From contig NZ_LOPU01000018.1 of the NCBI RefSeq assembly GCF_001469955.1, positions 837,871 through 901,870 on the forward strand: a stretch of 64,000 nt of DNA. Direction: 5' to 3'. Shown here piece after piece: positions 7,407-17,700 of this stretch (position 1 is its first letter; each line of letters opens with the position of its first letter). The translations under genes were made by a program, and so were the position numbers. This DNA comes from Haloprofundus marisrubri (GTDB taxonomy: Archaea; Halobacteriota; Halobacteria; Halobacteriales; Haloferacaceae). The notes below the pieces were generated by a model. That model did not search any database, had not been told where the DNA came from, and worked only from the letters and a program-made list of their open reading frames with translations.

Positions 7407-9017
7407 ATGCAATCTCGAAGAACGGTACTCGGACTCGTCGCCGGTTCGCTCGGGCTCGGAGTGCTCTCACTGAATTCGACCCGTGCGAGTGCAGTTAGCG
7501 CCTCGCTCGCCGAACCGGCGGAGGTCTCCGTCGAGGCGCAGGATGGCCAGTTGGCGACACTGACTGTGAAACCGGAAGGGACGTTCAGCTGGAACGGTCT
7601 GGAGGACCCAGCCGGGTCGGCTCGACTCCGCTACGGCGTCAAACACGACGGCCAGACCGACGACCAGTCGTCGGAAGACGGCTGGACGGAAGTCGAGTCG
7701 CCGACCGCGAAGACGCTGTACAGTGTCGTTCAGACGCAGAACGGTCCGCACGCGGTCGGTGCCGGCGGCGACGTTCTCGCCCGTAGCTCCGATGGCTGGG
7801 AACTCGTCCTCGACGCGGGCCCGACCACGCAGTCGAACCCGCTTCGCGGCGCGGCCGTGACCGACGACGGCCAAAACGTCTGGTTCGCCGGCGGCAGTGG
7901 CGTCATCGGCCAGTACGACGTGGTCGAGTCGCAGTTGACCGACTACTCCGCGCCGAACGAGAAAACCTCCACGTGGGAGGACATCGCGGTCACCGGCGAC
8001 GCAGGGTCGGAGACGGTGCATCTCGTCAACGGTTCCGGTGAGGTGCTTCGCGGGACGAAAACCGACGCAGGTGGTATGGACTGGGGCACGGCGTTCAAAC
8101 CCGGCGGTGGCTCCAGCATGAAAGCTATCGACTTCTTGGACACCCAGACCGGCTACATCAGCGACACGAACGGAAAGGTGTACGAGACGACCGACGGTGG
8201 CGAGAGCTACTCCGGAATCGGTGTCGACGGCGGCTCTGTCGGCCTGTACGACGTGACGGCCACCGCCACCGACGACGTCTTCGCCACCGGCGGCGACGGA
8301 AGCCTGTTCCGCTACAACGGTGCGGTGTGGACGAAACTCGACGTGAGCGAGAACAGCCTCAACGGTGTCTCGCTCTCCGGCGAGCGCGGTCTGGCCGTCG
8401 GCGGTAGCGGGGCAATCTACGCCCGCGGTGACGAGGGCTGGGAGTCCCAAGAGACGCCGACGTCGGCGACGCTCAACGACGTCGTCCTCGGAGACGGCAC
8501 GACGCCAGACGTGGCCGTCGGCTCCAGCGGTACCATCCTCGAACGAGACGGCGCGAACACGCCCGGTGCGTCGGGCTACACCGTCGTCGACGAACGCGAG
8601 TACGAAATCGAAGGACTCACCGGTTCGCGGGAGTTCGCGTTCGCCGAGACCGACCTGCTGGACGGTACGTTCGACTCCGACGCGTTCGACGTGGACGAAG
8701 ACGGCGCATCGCAGGAATGGACCGTCGGCCTCCGCCTGTTCATCGACATCTACGGTGTCGACGGTGCGGCGCTGGCGTCAGGCACTGCCGACGCCACCAT
8801 CACCGTCGTCGTCGAGAACGTGGAGTCGGAAGCCGACGCACAGGTAACGGTGACCGCCGACGGAACGGCGGAGAACACGCCGACCACGGAGACGGAAACG
8901 CCAACCGAGACGTCGACGCCGACTGAGACGGAGACGTCGACACCGACGGAGACCACCACGACAGAGGCTCCCGAAGATGGCTCCGAGACAACGACCGACG
9001 TGCAAATTGTCAGATGA
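7407..9017 (+). CDS. Tat-exported protein with inserted YCF48/BNR-like propeller
   Basis: A 536-residue protein starting with the Tat signal MQSRRTVLGLVAG. The shared beta domain of this cluster begins at FSWNGL (about residue 60) and ends near residue 480 with VVVENVESEADAQ. Between its first and second halves lie about 290 residues of repeated blades with motifs such as AVGAGGDVLARSSDG, VYETTDGGESY and VGSSGTILERDG, the pattern of YCF48/BNR-type propellers. The C-terminus is a Thr/Pro/Glu-rich linker, probably glycosylated, without an obvious sorting tail. It lies 74 bases after the 5719 gene and 95 bases before a membrane-anchored relative, probably in one operon. Function unknown; a cell-surface ligand-binding or assembly role is inferred. 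Confidence 0.78.
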   Translation: MQSRRTVLGLVAGSLGLGVLSLNSTRASAVSASLAEPAEVSVEAQDGQLATLTVKPEGTFSWNGLEDPAGSARLRYGVKHDGQTDDQSSEDGWTEVESPTAKTLYSVVQTQNGPHAVGAGGDVLARSSDGWELVLDAGPTTQSNPLRGAAVTDDGQNVWFAGGSGVIGQYDVVESQLTDYSAPNEKTSTWEDIAVTGDAGSETVHLVNGSGEVLRGTKTDAGGMDWGTAFKPGGGSSMKAIDFLDTQTGYISDTNGKVYETTDGGESYSGIGVDGGSVGLYDVTATATDDVFATGGDGSLFRYNGAVWTKLDVSENSLNGVSLSGERGLAVGGSGAIYARGDEGWESQETPTSATLNDVVLGDGTTPDVAVGSSGTILERDGANTPGASGYTVVDEREYEIEGLTGSREFAFAETDLLDGTFDSDAFDVDEDGASQEWTVGLRLFIDIYGVDGAALASGTADATITVVVENVESEADAQVTVTADGTAENTPTTETETPTETSTPTETETSTPTETTTTEAPEDGSETTTDVQIVR

Positions 9018-9112
9018 TAGCTTCGACTCTCCCAGCCTCGACGCACGCCGAACCGCTCTCGAATGCGCCTACGACGGCCGAGCCGTCACTCACGAACACA
9101 CAGGACTAACCA

Positions 9113-9964
9113 ATGCCATCGAAACTCTCAGCTGTACTTGCGAGCAAGAAGTCGGCGCTCGCGCTCATCCTCCTCTCGACGGTCGTGTTGGGGGCAGGGT
9201 ACGGGATGGTCAACTCGCCGCTCGGCGAAAACCCCGCGCAGGCGACGGACCCGACCGTCACCACCAACTCGACGCCGGACCCGGCCGTTACGCCGCCGCC
9301 GACGGAGACGCCCGACGGCGACGACGCCGACGGTGACAGCGACACCACCACCTCCGAACCGCAGTCGACGGGGGTCGCAACGCCCGACGACGCGGACGAC
9401 GAGACGCCGACCGACCGCTCCTCGGACCGGTCGGATGAGTCGGACAGTTCGAACAATATCAACCGCGCCGATGCGTCGCTGTCGCTGTCGGTCGGCACTC
9501 CCGACGAGATACGAAGCGACGACGGAACCGTCGAGACGGTTTCGGGGACGCTGTCGGGGTCGCTGTCGCACACGTATGACCACGCCGACACCGTCGTCTT
9601 CGTCGTCCACAGCCGAACCGCAGACGGCGAGTGGGAAGAGAGCAGTCGAAAGACCGTCGCGCTCGACGGCGAGAACGACCTCGACCTCGACACGGCGTTC
9701 GACGGACAGTCGGTCACGTACCTCGACGGTGACCGAACGGCCACCTTCGCCAACGCCGACGACGGAACGACCGTCGAACGAACCGGCCACGTCGCGGTGA
9801 CGGCCGTCCTCTACGACGGCGACTACCGTCTCGACAGCCTCTACAAGCACGGTTCGTACACCGTCGACGTGACGAACATCGAAGCGCAGGCAGGTGCGGA
9901 CGCGGAGTCTGATGCGACCGTCAGCGCCCTCGACGGCGAGCGACTCGGCACCGTCTTCGCCTAA
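9113..9964 (+). CDS. Single-pass membrane protein with outer beta domain
   Basis: 283 residues. A basic N-terminus (ASKKSA) is followed by one hydrophobic helix (about residues 13-35), then a disordered Asp/Thr/Pro-rich stretch (about 40-115), then a beta domain of about 150 residues. That domain ends VDVTNIEAQAGADAES, matching the end of the beta domain in the genes at 5719 and 7407. The topology suggests an N-in anchor holding the domain outside. The closest counterpart nearby is the gene at 12175, which has the same helix-plus-acidic-stalk design without the domain. It is probably co-transcribed with the gene at 7407. No enzymatic motif is visible. Confidence 0.72.
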   Translation: MPSKLSAVLASKKSALALILLSTVVLGAGYGMVNSPLGENPAQATDPTVTTNSTPDPAVTPPPTETPDGDDADGDSDTTTSEPQSTGVATPDDADDETPTDRSSDRSDESDSSNNINRADASLSLSVGTPDEIRSDDGTVETVSGTLSGSLSHTYDHADTVVFVVHSRTADGEWEESSRKTVALDGENDLDLDTAFDGQSVTYLDGDRTATFANADDGTTVERTGHVAVTAVLYDGDYRLDSLYKHGSYTVDVTNIEAQAGADAESDATVSALDGERLGTVFA

Positions 9965-10094
9965 TCGCGCTCACCGATTTTTGGCTGTAGTCGCACGTCT
10001 CGGCGTGCTTCGAAGTCGTTTCGAACTGTTCTGAAAAATCGTCCTCTCGTTTCCGAAGCCGGTCACTCGTTCTCGATTACCGTCGACTGGTGTG

Positions 10095-10673
10095 TTACTC
10101 GGCGTCTTGATGACGAAGTTCTGGTGGCAGTCCGTCACGGCCCAGTCGCTGTCGTCTGCTGTGCAGCGTATGGACGGCCGCCGAGACGACCAACAGCAAC
10201 CCGGGAAGGAGCGCGCCGACGAGCGACGGCACTGCGCCGAACGGTGGGAGACCGGCGACGACTGCACCGGCGAACGACAGCGAGAACGCGCCTAACAGCA
10301 GATAGTAGACGCTCCACGGGATGTCGTTGCCGGGGACGATTTCGAGGTAGACGTGGAGGTTCGACGCGCCGGAAGTCGTCGAGATGATGCCGCGGTCACG
10401 GTCGTACTCGACGACGCCCACGTCGTGCATCTTCGGGAGATGAGACTGTTGTAAGGCGTTGTACACCCGACGACGTTCCTCCGAGGAGACGGCCGACGGA
10501 GACTGACCCGTCTCCCACGCCGCCACCTGCCGCGAGAGGTCGCCGAGTTCGACGTCCTCGTCCTCCTGAAGCAGTGCGTGTATCGCGTACCGTCGCCGTC
10601 GGTTACTCAGCGTCTCGAACGCCTCCTCCCGAGAGAGTGAGAACTCGGTTTCGTCTACTTCCGTGACACCCAT
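10095..10673 (-). CDS. Membrane-bound winged-helix regulator (DUF7344-like)
   Basis: 192 residues. The first half, from FSLSREEAFETLSNRRRRYAI through the E-R-R-R-V-Y-N-A-L stretch to HLPKMHDVGVVEYDRDRG, is the haloarchaeal winged-helix domain that opens many DUF7344 proteins. Two hydrophobic segments follow (about 130-150 and 155-178). DNA binding would therefore happen at the inner membrane face, as in one-component membrane regulators. It is transcribed against its neighbours and sits between the two halves of the exported-protein cluster, so control of that cluster is a reasonable inference. The start at 10673 fits a TATA box 24-31 bases upstream. Confidence 0.8.
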   Translation of the reverse strand: MGVTEVDETEFSLSREEAFETLSNRRRRYAIHALLQEDEDVELGDLSRQVAAWETGQSPSAVSSEERRRVYNALQQSHLPKMHDVGVVEYDRDRGIISTTSGASNLHVYLEIVPGNDIPWSVYYLLLGAFSLSFAGAVVAGLPPFGAVPSLVGALLPGLLLVVSAAVHTLHSRRQRLGRDGLPPELRHQDAE

Positions 10674-10696
10674 CGCAGAGTAGTCAATTTGGATGA

Positions 10697-10704
10697 TATT
10701 TAAA
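10697..10704 (-). promoter_or_regulatory. TATA box of the winged-helix regulator
   Basis: On the minus strand TTTAAATA is followed by 23 bases and the ATG at 10673, giving a leaderless or near-leaderless transcript. It rules against the longer upstream frame that would start at 10838. Confidence 0.6.
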
Positions 10705-10936
10705 TTCACCGACCAGTATCTTTCGGCGAGTGTTCTACGAATCGACGTTTTCGAGGCAACATCCACCGCCTCTGCCCGTGCATGTGGGCGTTGATGGCCC
10801 TCCGATTGGTGGCTCACGAACCACCAGAGAAGCTTCACAGCGGGGTTATGGTCCTTCTACCGGCTCATGAATAAGGAACCCCCATCCATGCGACCGAGTA
10901 AGGCGTCACGGGACACCCGGACGCGATTCGAATACC

Positions 10937-12124
10937 ATGCAACGACGTACTCTCATCAAATCGGTAGCAGGAATCGGCGGCGCAAGCGCACTCGGCTTCG
11001 GCGGCATCGCGGCGTTCTCCGGAACCGCGGCCGCGAACGTCACGACGAACTTCAGCGCGAACGAGGTCACGCTGACGAACGACACTGGAGACCTCTCGAA
11101 ACTGTTCATCACGCCCACGTTCCGCGTCGAGTGGGAAGGGTTCGACCAGCCAGTCGGGAAGGTCCGTGTACTTGTCGAGGCCCGCGCTCGTGGCGCAGAC
11201 GGCGACGCCGGCGAGTGGTCGCCGGTGTTCCGCGCAACGCCGTGGATTAACACGAACACCGAAGGAACAGTTTCGGAGTCTGCACCCGCGACGACCGGGT
11301 TCTACGACACCGGCGACGACGGCTGGGGCCCCATCACGCTGTTCAACGAGTTCGGCAAGCCCGACTACAGCACCGTCCCCAACTCCGACGAGTACCTCGC
11401 GGGCACGAGTCTCGGTCAGGTCGACGAGGACGGAGACCGTGAAATCATCGACGACCTCCCGGGCGCAGTCAACGGCTACTACGGCGCAAGCGGGACGTCG
11501 GACGTGTTCGACAACGACGACGACGACAGCACGAAGCGGACACGTGTCGACGTCCGGTACACCGTCTCGCTGCACCTGCCGAGCGCGAGCAGTTCCTTCG
11601 ATGGATTCGGCCTCGACGACGAGGACCGCGAAGGGAAGAGCCCGCTCGTCATGTACGACGAGAGCGACTTCGACAGTCCGGCGAACGCGATTCCGTACGC
11701 GGAACTGCAGGCGAACGGGAGTCACCCCGCCGTCGCAGTCGAAAAGACGTCGTTCATCGTCGAAACCACGAACGAGGAAGCCAAAGCTGGCGTCGAAGGC
11801 GAGACGAACGCGGGCGCGACCGGTGGCGGCAGCCCCGAGAACCTCAGTCTTACTTGGTCGATGGGCAAGCAGCAGTGGCGCATCGACAACTACAACGTCG
11901 ACGGCTCCATCCAGTTTACGCTCTCTGAAGCGGGCAACCGCTCGAACGCGGTCACCGGGATTGTCGAGGGCGGTCACTACAGCTACCCGCATTCGGAAGT
12001 CGAAGACGGCAAGAACGACGGCCGCGGTCCGAACGGTGCCGGCGAGTACGTCGAACTCGATGCCGATACGGCCATCCTCTCGGTCGACGGCCAGCAAGTC
12101 GACACCAAGGCCCGCGGTAACTGA
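10937..12124 (+). CDS. Tat-exported protein of the same cluster
   Basis: 395 residues, beginning MQRRTLIKSVAGIGG, a Tat signal with likely cleavage near TAAAN at residues 30-34. The mature part starts with a strand set matching the shared beta domain of this cluster (FRVEWEGFDQPVGKV), which here is expanded by a 100-residue acidic insertion and ends FIVETTNEEAKAG near residue 285. A second beta region of about 105 residues closes the protein. There is no membrane anchor. It is followed after 50 bases by a small anchored protein, repeating the exported-plus-anchored pairing at 7407/9113. Function unknown. Confidence 0.75.
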   Translation: MQRRTLIKSVAGIGGASALGFGGIAAFSGTAAANVTTNFSANEVTLTNDTGDLSKLFITPTFRVEWEGFDQPVGKVRVLVEARARGADGDAGEWSPVFRATPWINTNTEGTVSESAPATTGFYDTGDDGWGPITLFNEFGKPDYSTVPNSDEYLAGTSLGQVDEDGDREIIDDLPGAVNGYYGASGTSDVFDNDDDDSTKRTRVDVRYTVSLHLPSASSSFDGFGLDDEDREGKSPLVMYDESDFDSPANAIPYAELQANGSHPAVAVEKTSFIVETTNEEAKAGVEGETNAGATGGGSPENLSLTWSMGKQQWRIDNYNVDGSIQFTLSEAGNRSNAVTGIVEGGHYSYPHSEVEDGKNDGRGPNGAGEYVELDADTAILSVDGQQVDTKARGN

Positions 12125-12174
12125 ACGGGCGGTTATAGCATGAGCACGCAACGGAGTCACACCGGGGGTCGCCG

Positions 12175-12648
12175 ATGAGGTGGCGCACGCACCTGACGAA
12201 ACGTAACGTCATCGGCGCACTCGTCCTCAGCGTGGTGCTTCTCGGTTCCGGATTCGGGTACGTCGCACCCGCAATCTCCGACCTCGGGGATGCACTCACG
12301 GGAGCGAACACACCCGCAGATGCAGTCGACGATTCCGATGTGGTAGAGGAAACCGGCTCGACCGACCCGGGCGAGGCATCGAACGAGGACGCAGACGACG
12401 CCAGTGACTCGGTCGGGGAGGCGTCCGGCGAGTCTGACCGGGGAGACGACTCGACGTCGTCCGACGAGACGGCCAATACGGAGTCAGAGTCCGGCGACGC
12501 TAACGACGTCGGTTCCGACGCCACCGACGAGTCGAACCGGTCTGACCGCGGTCGCAACACCGACCGTGACAGAGATAGGGACGGCCGTGACGAGAGCGAC
12601 GACCCAGGCCTCGTCGTCACCGGTGAGACGAACGCCGACGCGGCCTAA
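12175..12648 (+). CDS. Single-pass membrane protein with acidic stalk
   Basis: 157 residues: a basic start (MRWRTHLTKRN), one membrane helix (about residues 11-32), then more than 110 residues made almost only of Asp, Glu, Ser, Thr and Gly, closing with a short charged R/D-rich patch and a hydrophobic tail GLVVTGET. The helix region resembles that of the 9113 protein (VVLLGSGFGYV against VVLGAGYGMV). No folded outer domain is visible. Its position directly after the 10937 gene suggests it anchors or escorts that exported protein. Composition alone cannot prove function. Confidence 0.65.
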   Translation: MRWRTHLTKRNVIGALVLSVVLLGSGFGYVAPAISDLGDALTGANTPADAVDDSDVVEETGSTDPGEASNEDADDASDSVGEASGESDRGDDSTSSDETANTESESGDANDVGSDATDESNRSDRGRNTDRDRDRDGRDESDDPGLVVTGETNADAA

Positions 12649-12655
12649 AGTGACG

Positions 12656-12696
12656 GTACTCCGGGCGACCTACTGATTGCCTCACGCTCGGAGTAC
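12656..12696 (+). terminator. Inverted repeat after the exported-protein cluster
   Basis: GTACTCCG at 12656-12663 pairs with CGGAGTAC at 12689-12696 across a 25-base loop, 8 bases after the stop of the 12175 gene. It could end the transcript or protect its 3' end. A T-rich run follows later (TTTTGTTATTT near 12728). Confidence 0.4.
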
Positions 12697-12806
12697 TGCT
12701 GTTACTCCATCCAGAGTCGTCGACGATTTTGTTATTTCTCGTGCTGCTCGAAAGCCACAGCGTACGAGCAGAGAGTCAGAAAGCCTCGGCGTCGAACTGT
12801 GACGCG

Positions 12807-13190
12807 CTATCCGAGCATCAGACGGACGTTGTAGACGGTAGTGAACGCCCCGGCGAGCGTCAGCACGATTGGCGGCGCGTAGTACCAGAGTTTGTCGCCG
12901 TCCTGTGCGGCGTCGATGCTGAGCGCGAGACATGCGAAGAACGCGACGAGTTTCAGCCCGACGAGGCCGCTCTGCCCGAACTGGGCGACGGCCCATCTGA
13001 GAACCGGATTCCCCTCGATGACGGTCGGACTGTAGCTCATGAGTGCGATGGTCGTGACGGTGTCGCCGACGCCGTAGCCCAGTGTGGCGAGAAACCAAAG
13101 GTTCGTGAACTCCCTTTCGTCGAACGGCGTCTCCGTCAGCGAGAGACGGTCAGCGAGTGCGGACGCCGACGCGGGTGGGAGCAGTCGCAT
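12807..13190 (-). CDS. Small multi-pass membrane protein (DUF5658-like)
   Basis: 127 residues with four likely membrane segments (about 29-50, 63-72 as a short one, 76-92 and 105-125) and an N-P-V-L-R-W motif after the first. This recalls the haloarchaeal DUF5658 family, whose function is not known; the assignment is from pattern memory. The N-terminus is cytoplasmic and hydrophilic. It is convergent with the exported-protein cluster and lies 69 bases downstream of the end of the HAD phosphatase, on the same strand. Confidence 0.65.
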   Translation of the reverse strand: MRLLPPASASALADRLSLTETPFDEREFTNLWFLATLGYGVGDTVTTIALMSYSPTVIEGNPVLRWAVAQFGQSGLVGLKLVAFFACLALSIDAAQDGDKLWYYAPPIVLTLAGAFTTVYNVRLMLG

Positions 13191-13259
13191 CGTCCCGTGT
13201 GAACACGTGTTGGGAGTATAGTACTTTCGGAATTTGTGAATGTACTCTCCAGCGGAGGG

Positions 13260-14522
13260 TCATCGGAGTTTCGCCAGCAGATTGAGCACGAATATCGTCT
13301 GCAGCATCTCCGCCGACCGGCCGCGGTCGAACACGAGTTCGTCGGTATCCATCACGTGTGCGAGGACGTCACGGGAGGAGTGCTCGGGCGCGGCCGCCAG
13401 TCCGGCGTCGTTGTCGGCGGCCCACTGCATCACCCGGAGGTCGGATTTGCTGTCGCCCATCACGACGACGAACGGGTCGTCGACGCCGAGGACGTCGAGT
13501 GCGGACTCGACGCCCGCGGCTTTGTTGAGTTCGAGCGACCCGACTTCGGCGGCGTCGGCGTGGTAGTACGCGACGTCGATACGGTCGAATCGAGCGGAAA
13601 CGGCGTCGGGGACGGCGTCGACCGATAGTTCGGGGGCCGCGTGCTCGGATTCGAGTACCTCGCGGATTTCGTTGTCCGCGTCGGCGTAGTACGCCCGCGC
13701 CCACGACGGGCCGCGGTCGGGCTCTTCGAACTCGTTCGACGCCGACGAGAACGAGTTGATGACCGCTTCGCCGACCAAATCGAGAAGGTAGACCAGCGAC
13801 TCGTCGATGACCGCTGCGGCTTGCTTGCCTCCGGTCTCGAAGTTCGGCTTGAGCGTGACGTTGAACTCGTTGCCTTGGAGGTGGACCGACCGCCGGAGGT
13901 CGTCGGCGGCGTCGGGCAGCACCCGTGAACGAATCTCGGCGAACACCGACTGGATGTCGGCGTCGAGGTTCTCGTACAGCAGTCGTTTCGTCTCGGAGCC
14001 GTGACCGGGCGTGAACACGCCGGTCCCGGCCTCGTAGACGATGCTCACGTCACCGGAGTGGACGAGTTCGTTGCCGAGGCCCTGAATCGTGAACCCCTTG
14101 ACGTTCTCCAAGGTCTGGCCGGTGCAGATGACGATGGGCACGCCGGACTCGTGGAACTCGGTGAGCATATGCAGCGTGTCCCGCGGAATCTCGTTGTCGG
14201 TGCGCCCGGCCGACCGGAGCGTCTCGTCGACGTCCAAAACGAGCGCGTTGGCCGCGCGGTCGTACTTCGAGTGGAGGTCGAGCGCGGTGAACGCCTGCTC
14301 GCGGGTTGCCCGGGCGGCGACTTCGGCATAGGTCGCGCCCATCGCGAACGCCGAGCGAATCTCGTCTTTTCTCGCCTCCAGTTCGTCGTTGGCCTCCTGC
14401 CAGTGGTCGAGGGCGACCCGGGAGTCGACCGGCGGGAACACGTCGACGAAATCCTGATACTCCCGCAGCGTCTTCGTGTCGAACTCGTCGTACAGTCGGT
14501 ACAGCAGGTCGTACCGTTCCAT
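13260..14522 (-). CDS. HAD-superfamily hydrolase
   Basis: 420 residues. After an N-terminal helical region of about 90 residues the HAD core starts with LVLDVDETL (motif I, nucleophile Asp), VICTGQTLENV is motif II, and VVVMGDSKSDLRVMQWA is motif IV. The order fits a type II-capped HAD phosphatase of sugar phosphates. Motif I reads DVDET where Cof-type enzymes usually have DxDGT. The extra N-terminal region is unusual and may be a separate binding domain. The start at 14522 (MERYDLLY) is preferred to the longer frame. The substrate is unknown. Confidence 0.75.
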   Translation of the reverse strand: MERYDLLYRLYDEFDTKTLREYQDFVDVFPPVDSRVALDHWQEANDELEARKDEIRSAFAMGATYAEVAARATREQAFTALDLHSKYDRAANALVLDVDETLRSAGRTDNEIPRDTLHMLTEFHESGVPIVICTGQTLENVKGFTIQGLGNELVHSGDVSIVYEAGTGVFTPGHGSETKRLLYENLDADIQSVFAEIRSRVLPDAADDLRRSVHLQGNEFNVTLKPNFETGGKQAAAVIDESLVYLLDLVGEAVINSFSSASNEFEEPDRGPSWARAYYADADNEIREVLESEHAAPELSVDAVPDAVSARFDRIDVAYYHADAAEVGSLELNKAAGVESALDVLGVDDPFVVVMGDSKSDLRVMQWAADNDAGLAAAPEHSSRDVLAHVMDTDELVFDRGRSAEMLQTIFVLNLLAKLR

Positions 14523-14740
14523 ACACAGAAAGGGTGAGCCGGCGTCATAAGCACGGCGGGCAACGGACAAAATCGGCAAGTAGGGGCCGCATTACGCTTC
14601 TCACGGCCTCCCAGAGTCTCAGAACAGTTGTCATTACAAAACCATCTATCCGTGTTGGTCGGGTCGACCATGCAACAGACGACAGGGGAGGGTGCACGCC
14701 GCGGCGATGCGAGTGGACCGACTCGCTCGCGGAGGTATCG

Positions 14741-17700
14741 ATGAAGTCGAAATCACGTTCGAGGTTCAGTGCGACGTTCACCGTGTTCGTCACGGTACTC
14801 GTCGTTCTAGGTGCGTTCGCGCCGACAGTCGTCAGCGCAGGTGGAACGGACGCAGCGTCCGAGAAACCGACGATTTCGGGACGCCTCGTCTCGGCGGACG
14901 GCGAGGCGCTGTCGAGTGACCTCGTCTCAGTAGGCTTCTGGGGCGAAGACGGTGGGGTCAGTTCGGCGAACGTGACGACCGGAAACGACGGTCGGTTCTC
15001 TATCGAGTCGAACGCGACGGCCTCACACCAACTCGCGTACTTCCAGAAAGCCGAAGACGGGTCGTTCGGTCCGCGCGACGGACTCGCGGACGTGTTCACT
15101 ATCGGTAGTACGGAGCCGAATGAAAACGTTGACTTCGGTGATGTCGAAATTCCGGAAGGACACCTTCTGGATGTCGAAGTTGTCGACGAAGACGGTAATC
15201 CAGTTGAGGACGCGCACGTTCGTGTGTACCACGACGTCCCGAACGTTGACGAAGGCTGGTCGTACGCTGGAAACACGAACGCAAATGGGTTGTTCGACGC
15301 CGAAGACAGTCCGGTCGGCGTCGAAGTTGCCGACGATGTGCTTGTGCGTGTTGAAGCACCGAGTGGTTCCTCTGCGTACGCCGACAAAGTGTACGAACGG
15401 TCGCTCACGATGACTGAGGACCGGAAACTGACCGTTACGCTCGACTCGTCGACAGCGATTACTGGACGGCTCGTGACGAGTGATGGAGACCCGATTCGGA
15501 CGAACTGTTTAGGATACTTCCGTTGGAGCGATTCCGATACGACATTCTCGTGGGAACCGTCAGACACTGACGGTCGATTCTCTATCGACGCTGAATCAGG
15601 TCATGAGCAGAGTCTCACATTCGTCCAGAACGTGGAGGAGCACGACGGTGTCGCCGACATCTACAGTATCGGCCAAGTCGAGACATCGGAGAATGTCGGT
15701 AAAATCGAGATTCCCGATGGACACGTGCTGGATGTCCGTGTCGTCGACGAGTCCGGTTCTGCGATAGACCAATCGAAGGTGTCAGTGTACCACGAGACTG
15801 CACAAAAGTCGTCTTCGCTCGTTTGGTCGCCCGAGGCAGACAGAGCGGACGAACACGGCACCATCGGTGAGGTAGAAGTCGTCGGCGACATCTTGATTCG
15901 CGTAGACCCAACCGAAGACGCGGACGGTATCGCCCAGAAGACCGTCTGGAAAAACGTCACAGTCACCGAAGACCGAACAGTCACCATCACGCTCGACTCG
16001 GCGCCGACTATCAGCGGCCGTCTCGTCACCGAAGAGGGAGAGCCAATAGCGAATAGAATCGTACACCACGGTCACTGGAACGAATCGGACAGACAGTACT
16101 CGTGGGGGCGAACCGACGAGGACGGTCGGTTTACTATCGTCGGTGCGACCGACGCCCGAAACCATCTAACGTTCTTCGAAGACGAGGACAACGAGAGTCT
16201 CACTGGAGATTACGATACAAGCACTATCTACACTTTCGACAAACGCGACCTAACTGAGAGTTCCGAAGATGTCGAACTCGGTGATGTCGTGGTCCCCGAC
16301 GGCCACGAATTGAACGTTCGAGTCGTCGATGAGAACGGCAACCCAGTCGAGGACGCTATCGTCGACCGGTACCACAACGTCGACTGCATCGATTGTTCAC
16401 CGTGGCTCCAGCAGTTGACCGGCAACGACGGATGGACCAGCAGTGAACTCTCTGGCGAAATTAAAATTGGAGTTTTCGCAAAAGAGGATGTCACCGGGTT
16501 CGATTCCGAAACAGTCTGGAAGAACGTCACGGTCACCGAGGACCGAAACGTCACCATCACGCTCGACTCCAAAGACGAGAAACCGACCATCAGCGGTCGT
16601 CTCGTCACCGAGAACGGCGAACCTATCGCCAACGACATGGTGTCGCTGTGGTACTGGAACGAAACAGCGGGAGACCACTCGCGCTCGGTGCACACAGACG
16701 AAAACGGACGGTTCGAGATGGTCGGAACGCCCGACACCAAAAATCAGCTCACGTTCTTCCAAGTGGACGAGGAAGGGAAGATTCAGGCGGAGAACGACGG
16801 CCTCGTCGACATGTACAACCTGGGCAAATTCGAGCTCTCCGAGCATCCCGAAGACGTCGAACTCGGTGAAGTCGTCGTTCCGGAGGGACATTTGCTCAAA
16901 GTCCACGTAGCCGACGACGACGGCAATCCGACCGACGGCGTGTACGTGAACAAATATCACGACGTCGAGAGCACTGGACACACTTGGTGGATGGGAGGGA
17001 TAACTGAAGGCGGCAACTCCGAACAATCGCCGGAGACTGCTGGCGTCGAACTCACTGGTGACATCAAAATCGCCGCCTTCCCATCCGAGGAGGCGACCGA
17101 GTACGTCCAGCAGGTGTACTGGGAGAACATCACGCTCACCGAAGACCGAACCGTGAGATTCACCGTAGAGACCGTCGCTGACGAGGACGACTCGACTGAC
17201 GAAGAAGAAACCGGCGACGACGAACAAACGGACGGTACTCAGACCGGTGACGACCAGACCGACGAATCCGACACCGGTGACGAGTCGGATACTGGAACAG
17301 ACGACAGCGAAACCGACGACGGAACGACCGACGACGAACAAGGAACCAACGGCGACTCCGAAGAGTCGGACACGACTTCCGACGGGGACGAGACGGACGA
17401 TACCACCGACGACGGTCAAACGGACGACTCGACCGAGAGTGACACCGAAGACGACGAGTCGGAAACCGACGACACCACAGACGACACGGAGTCGGACGAC
17501 TCCCAGCAGCCGTCGACCGACGGGTCCGACGAGTCCGACCAATCGACGGACGAGTCGAGCGACGGACAGGAGACGGAGAATCCCGGCGACGACACCGAAC
17601 AGGAGTCGAAGAACCCATCCAGTGATACGGACCAAACGTCCGACGACAGCGACGATGCACCGACGGGTGGCAGCAGCAATCCGCCGCAGTCGAACGACGC

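Noticed and set aside
5671..7470. 599-codon minus-strand frame opposite the 5719 gene
   Set aside because: GC-rich DNA commonly leaves long antisense frames; the forward frame has a Tat signal, acidic composition and related neighbours.
14306..14740. Extension of the PGF-CTERM protein by 145 N-terminal codons
   Set aside because: The extra part is antisense to the HAD gene and would hide the signal peptide that begins at 14741.
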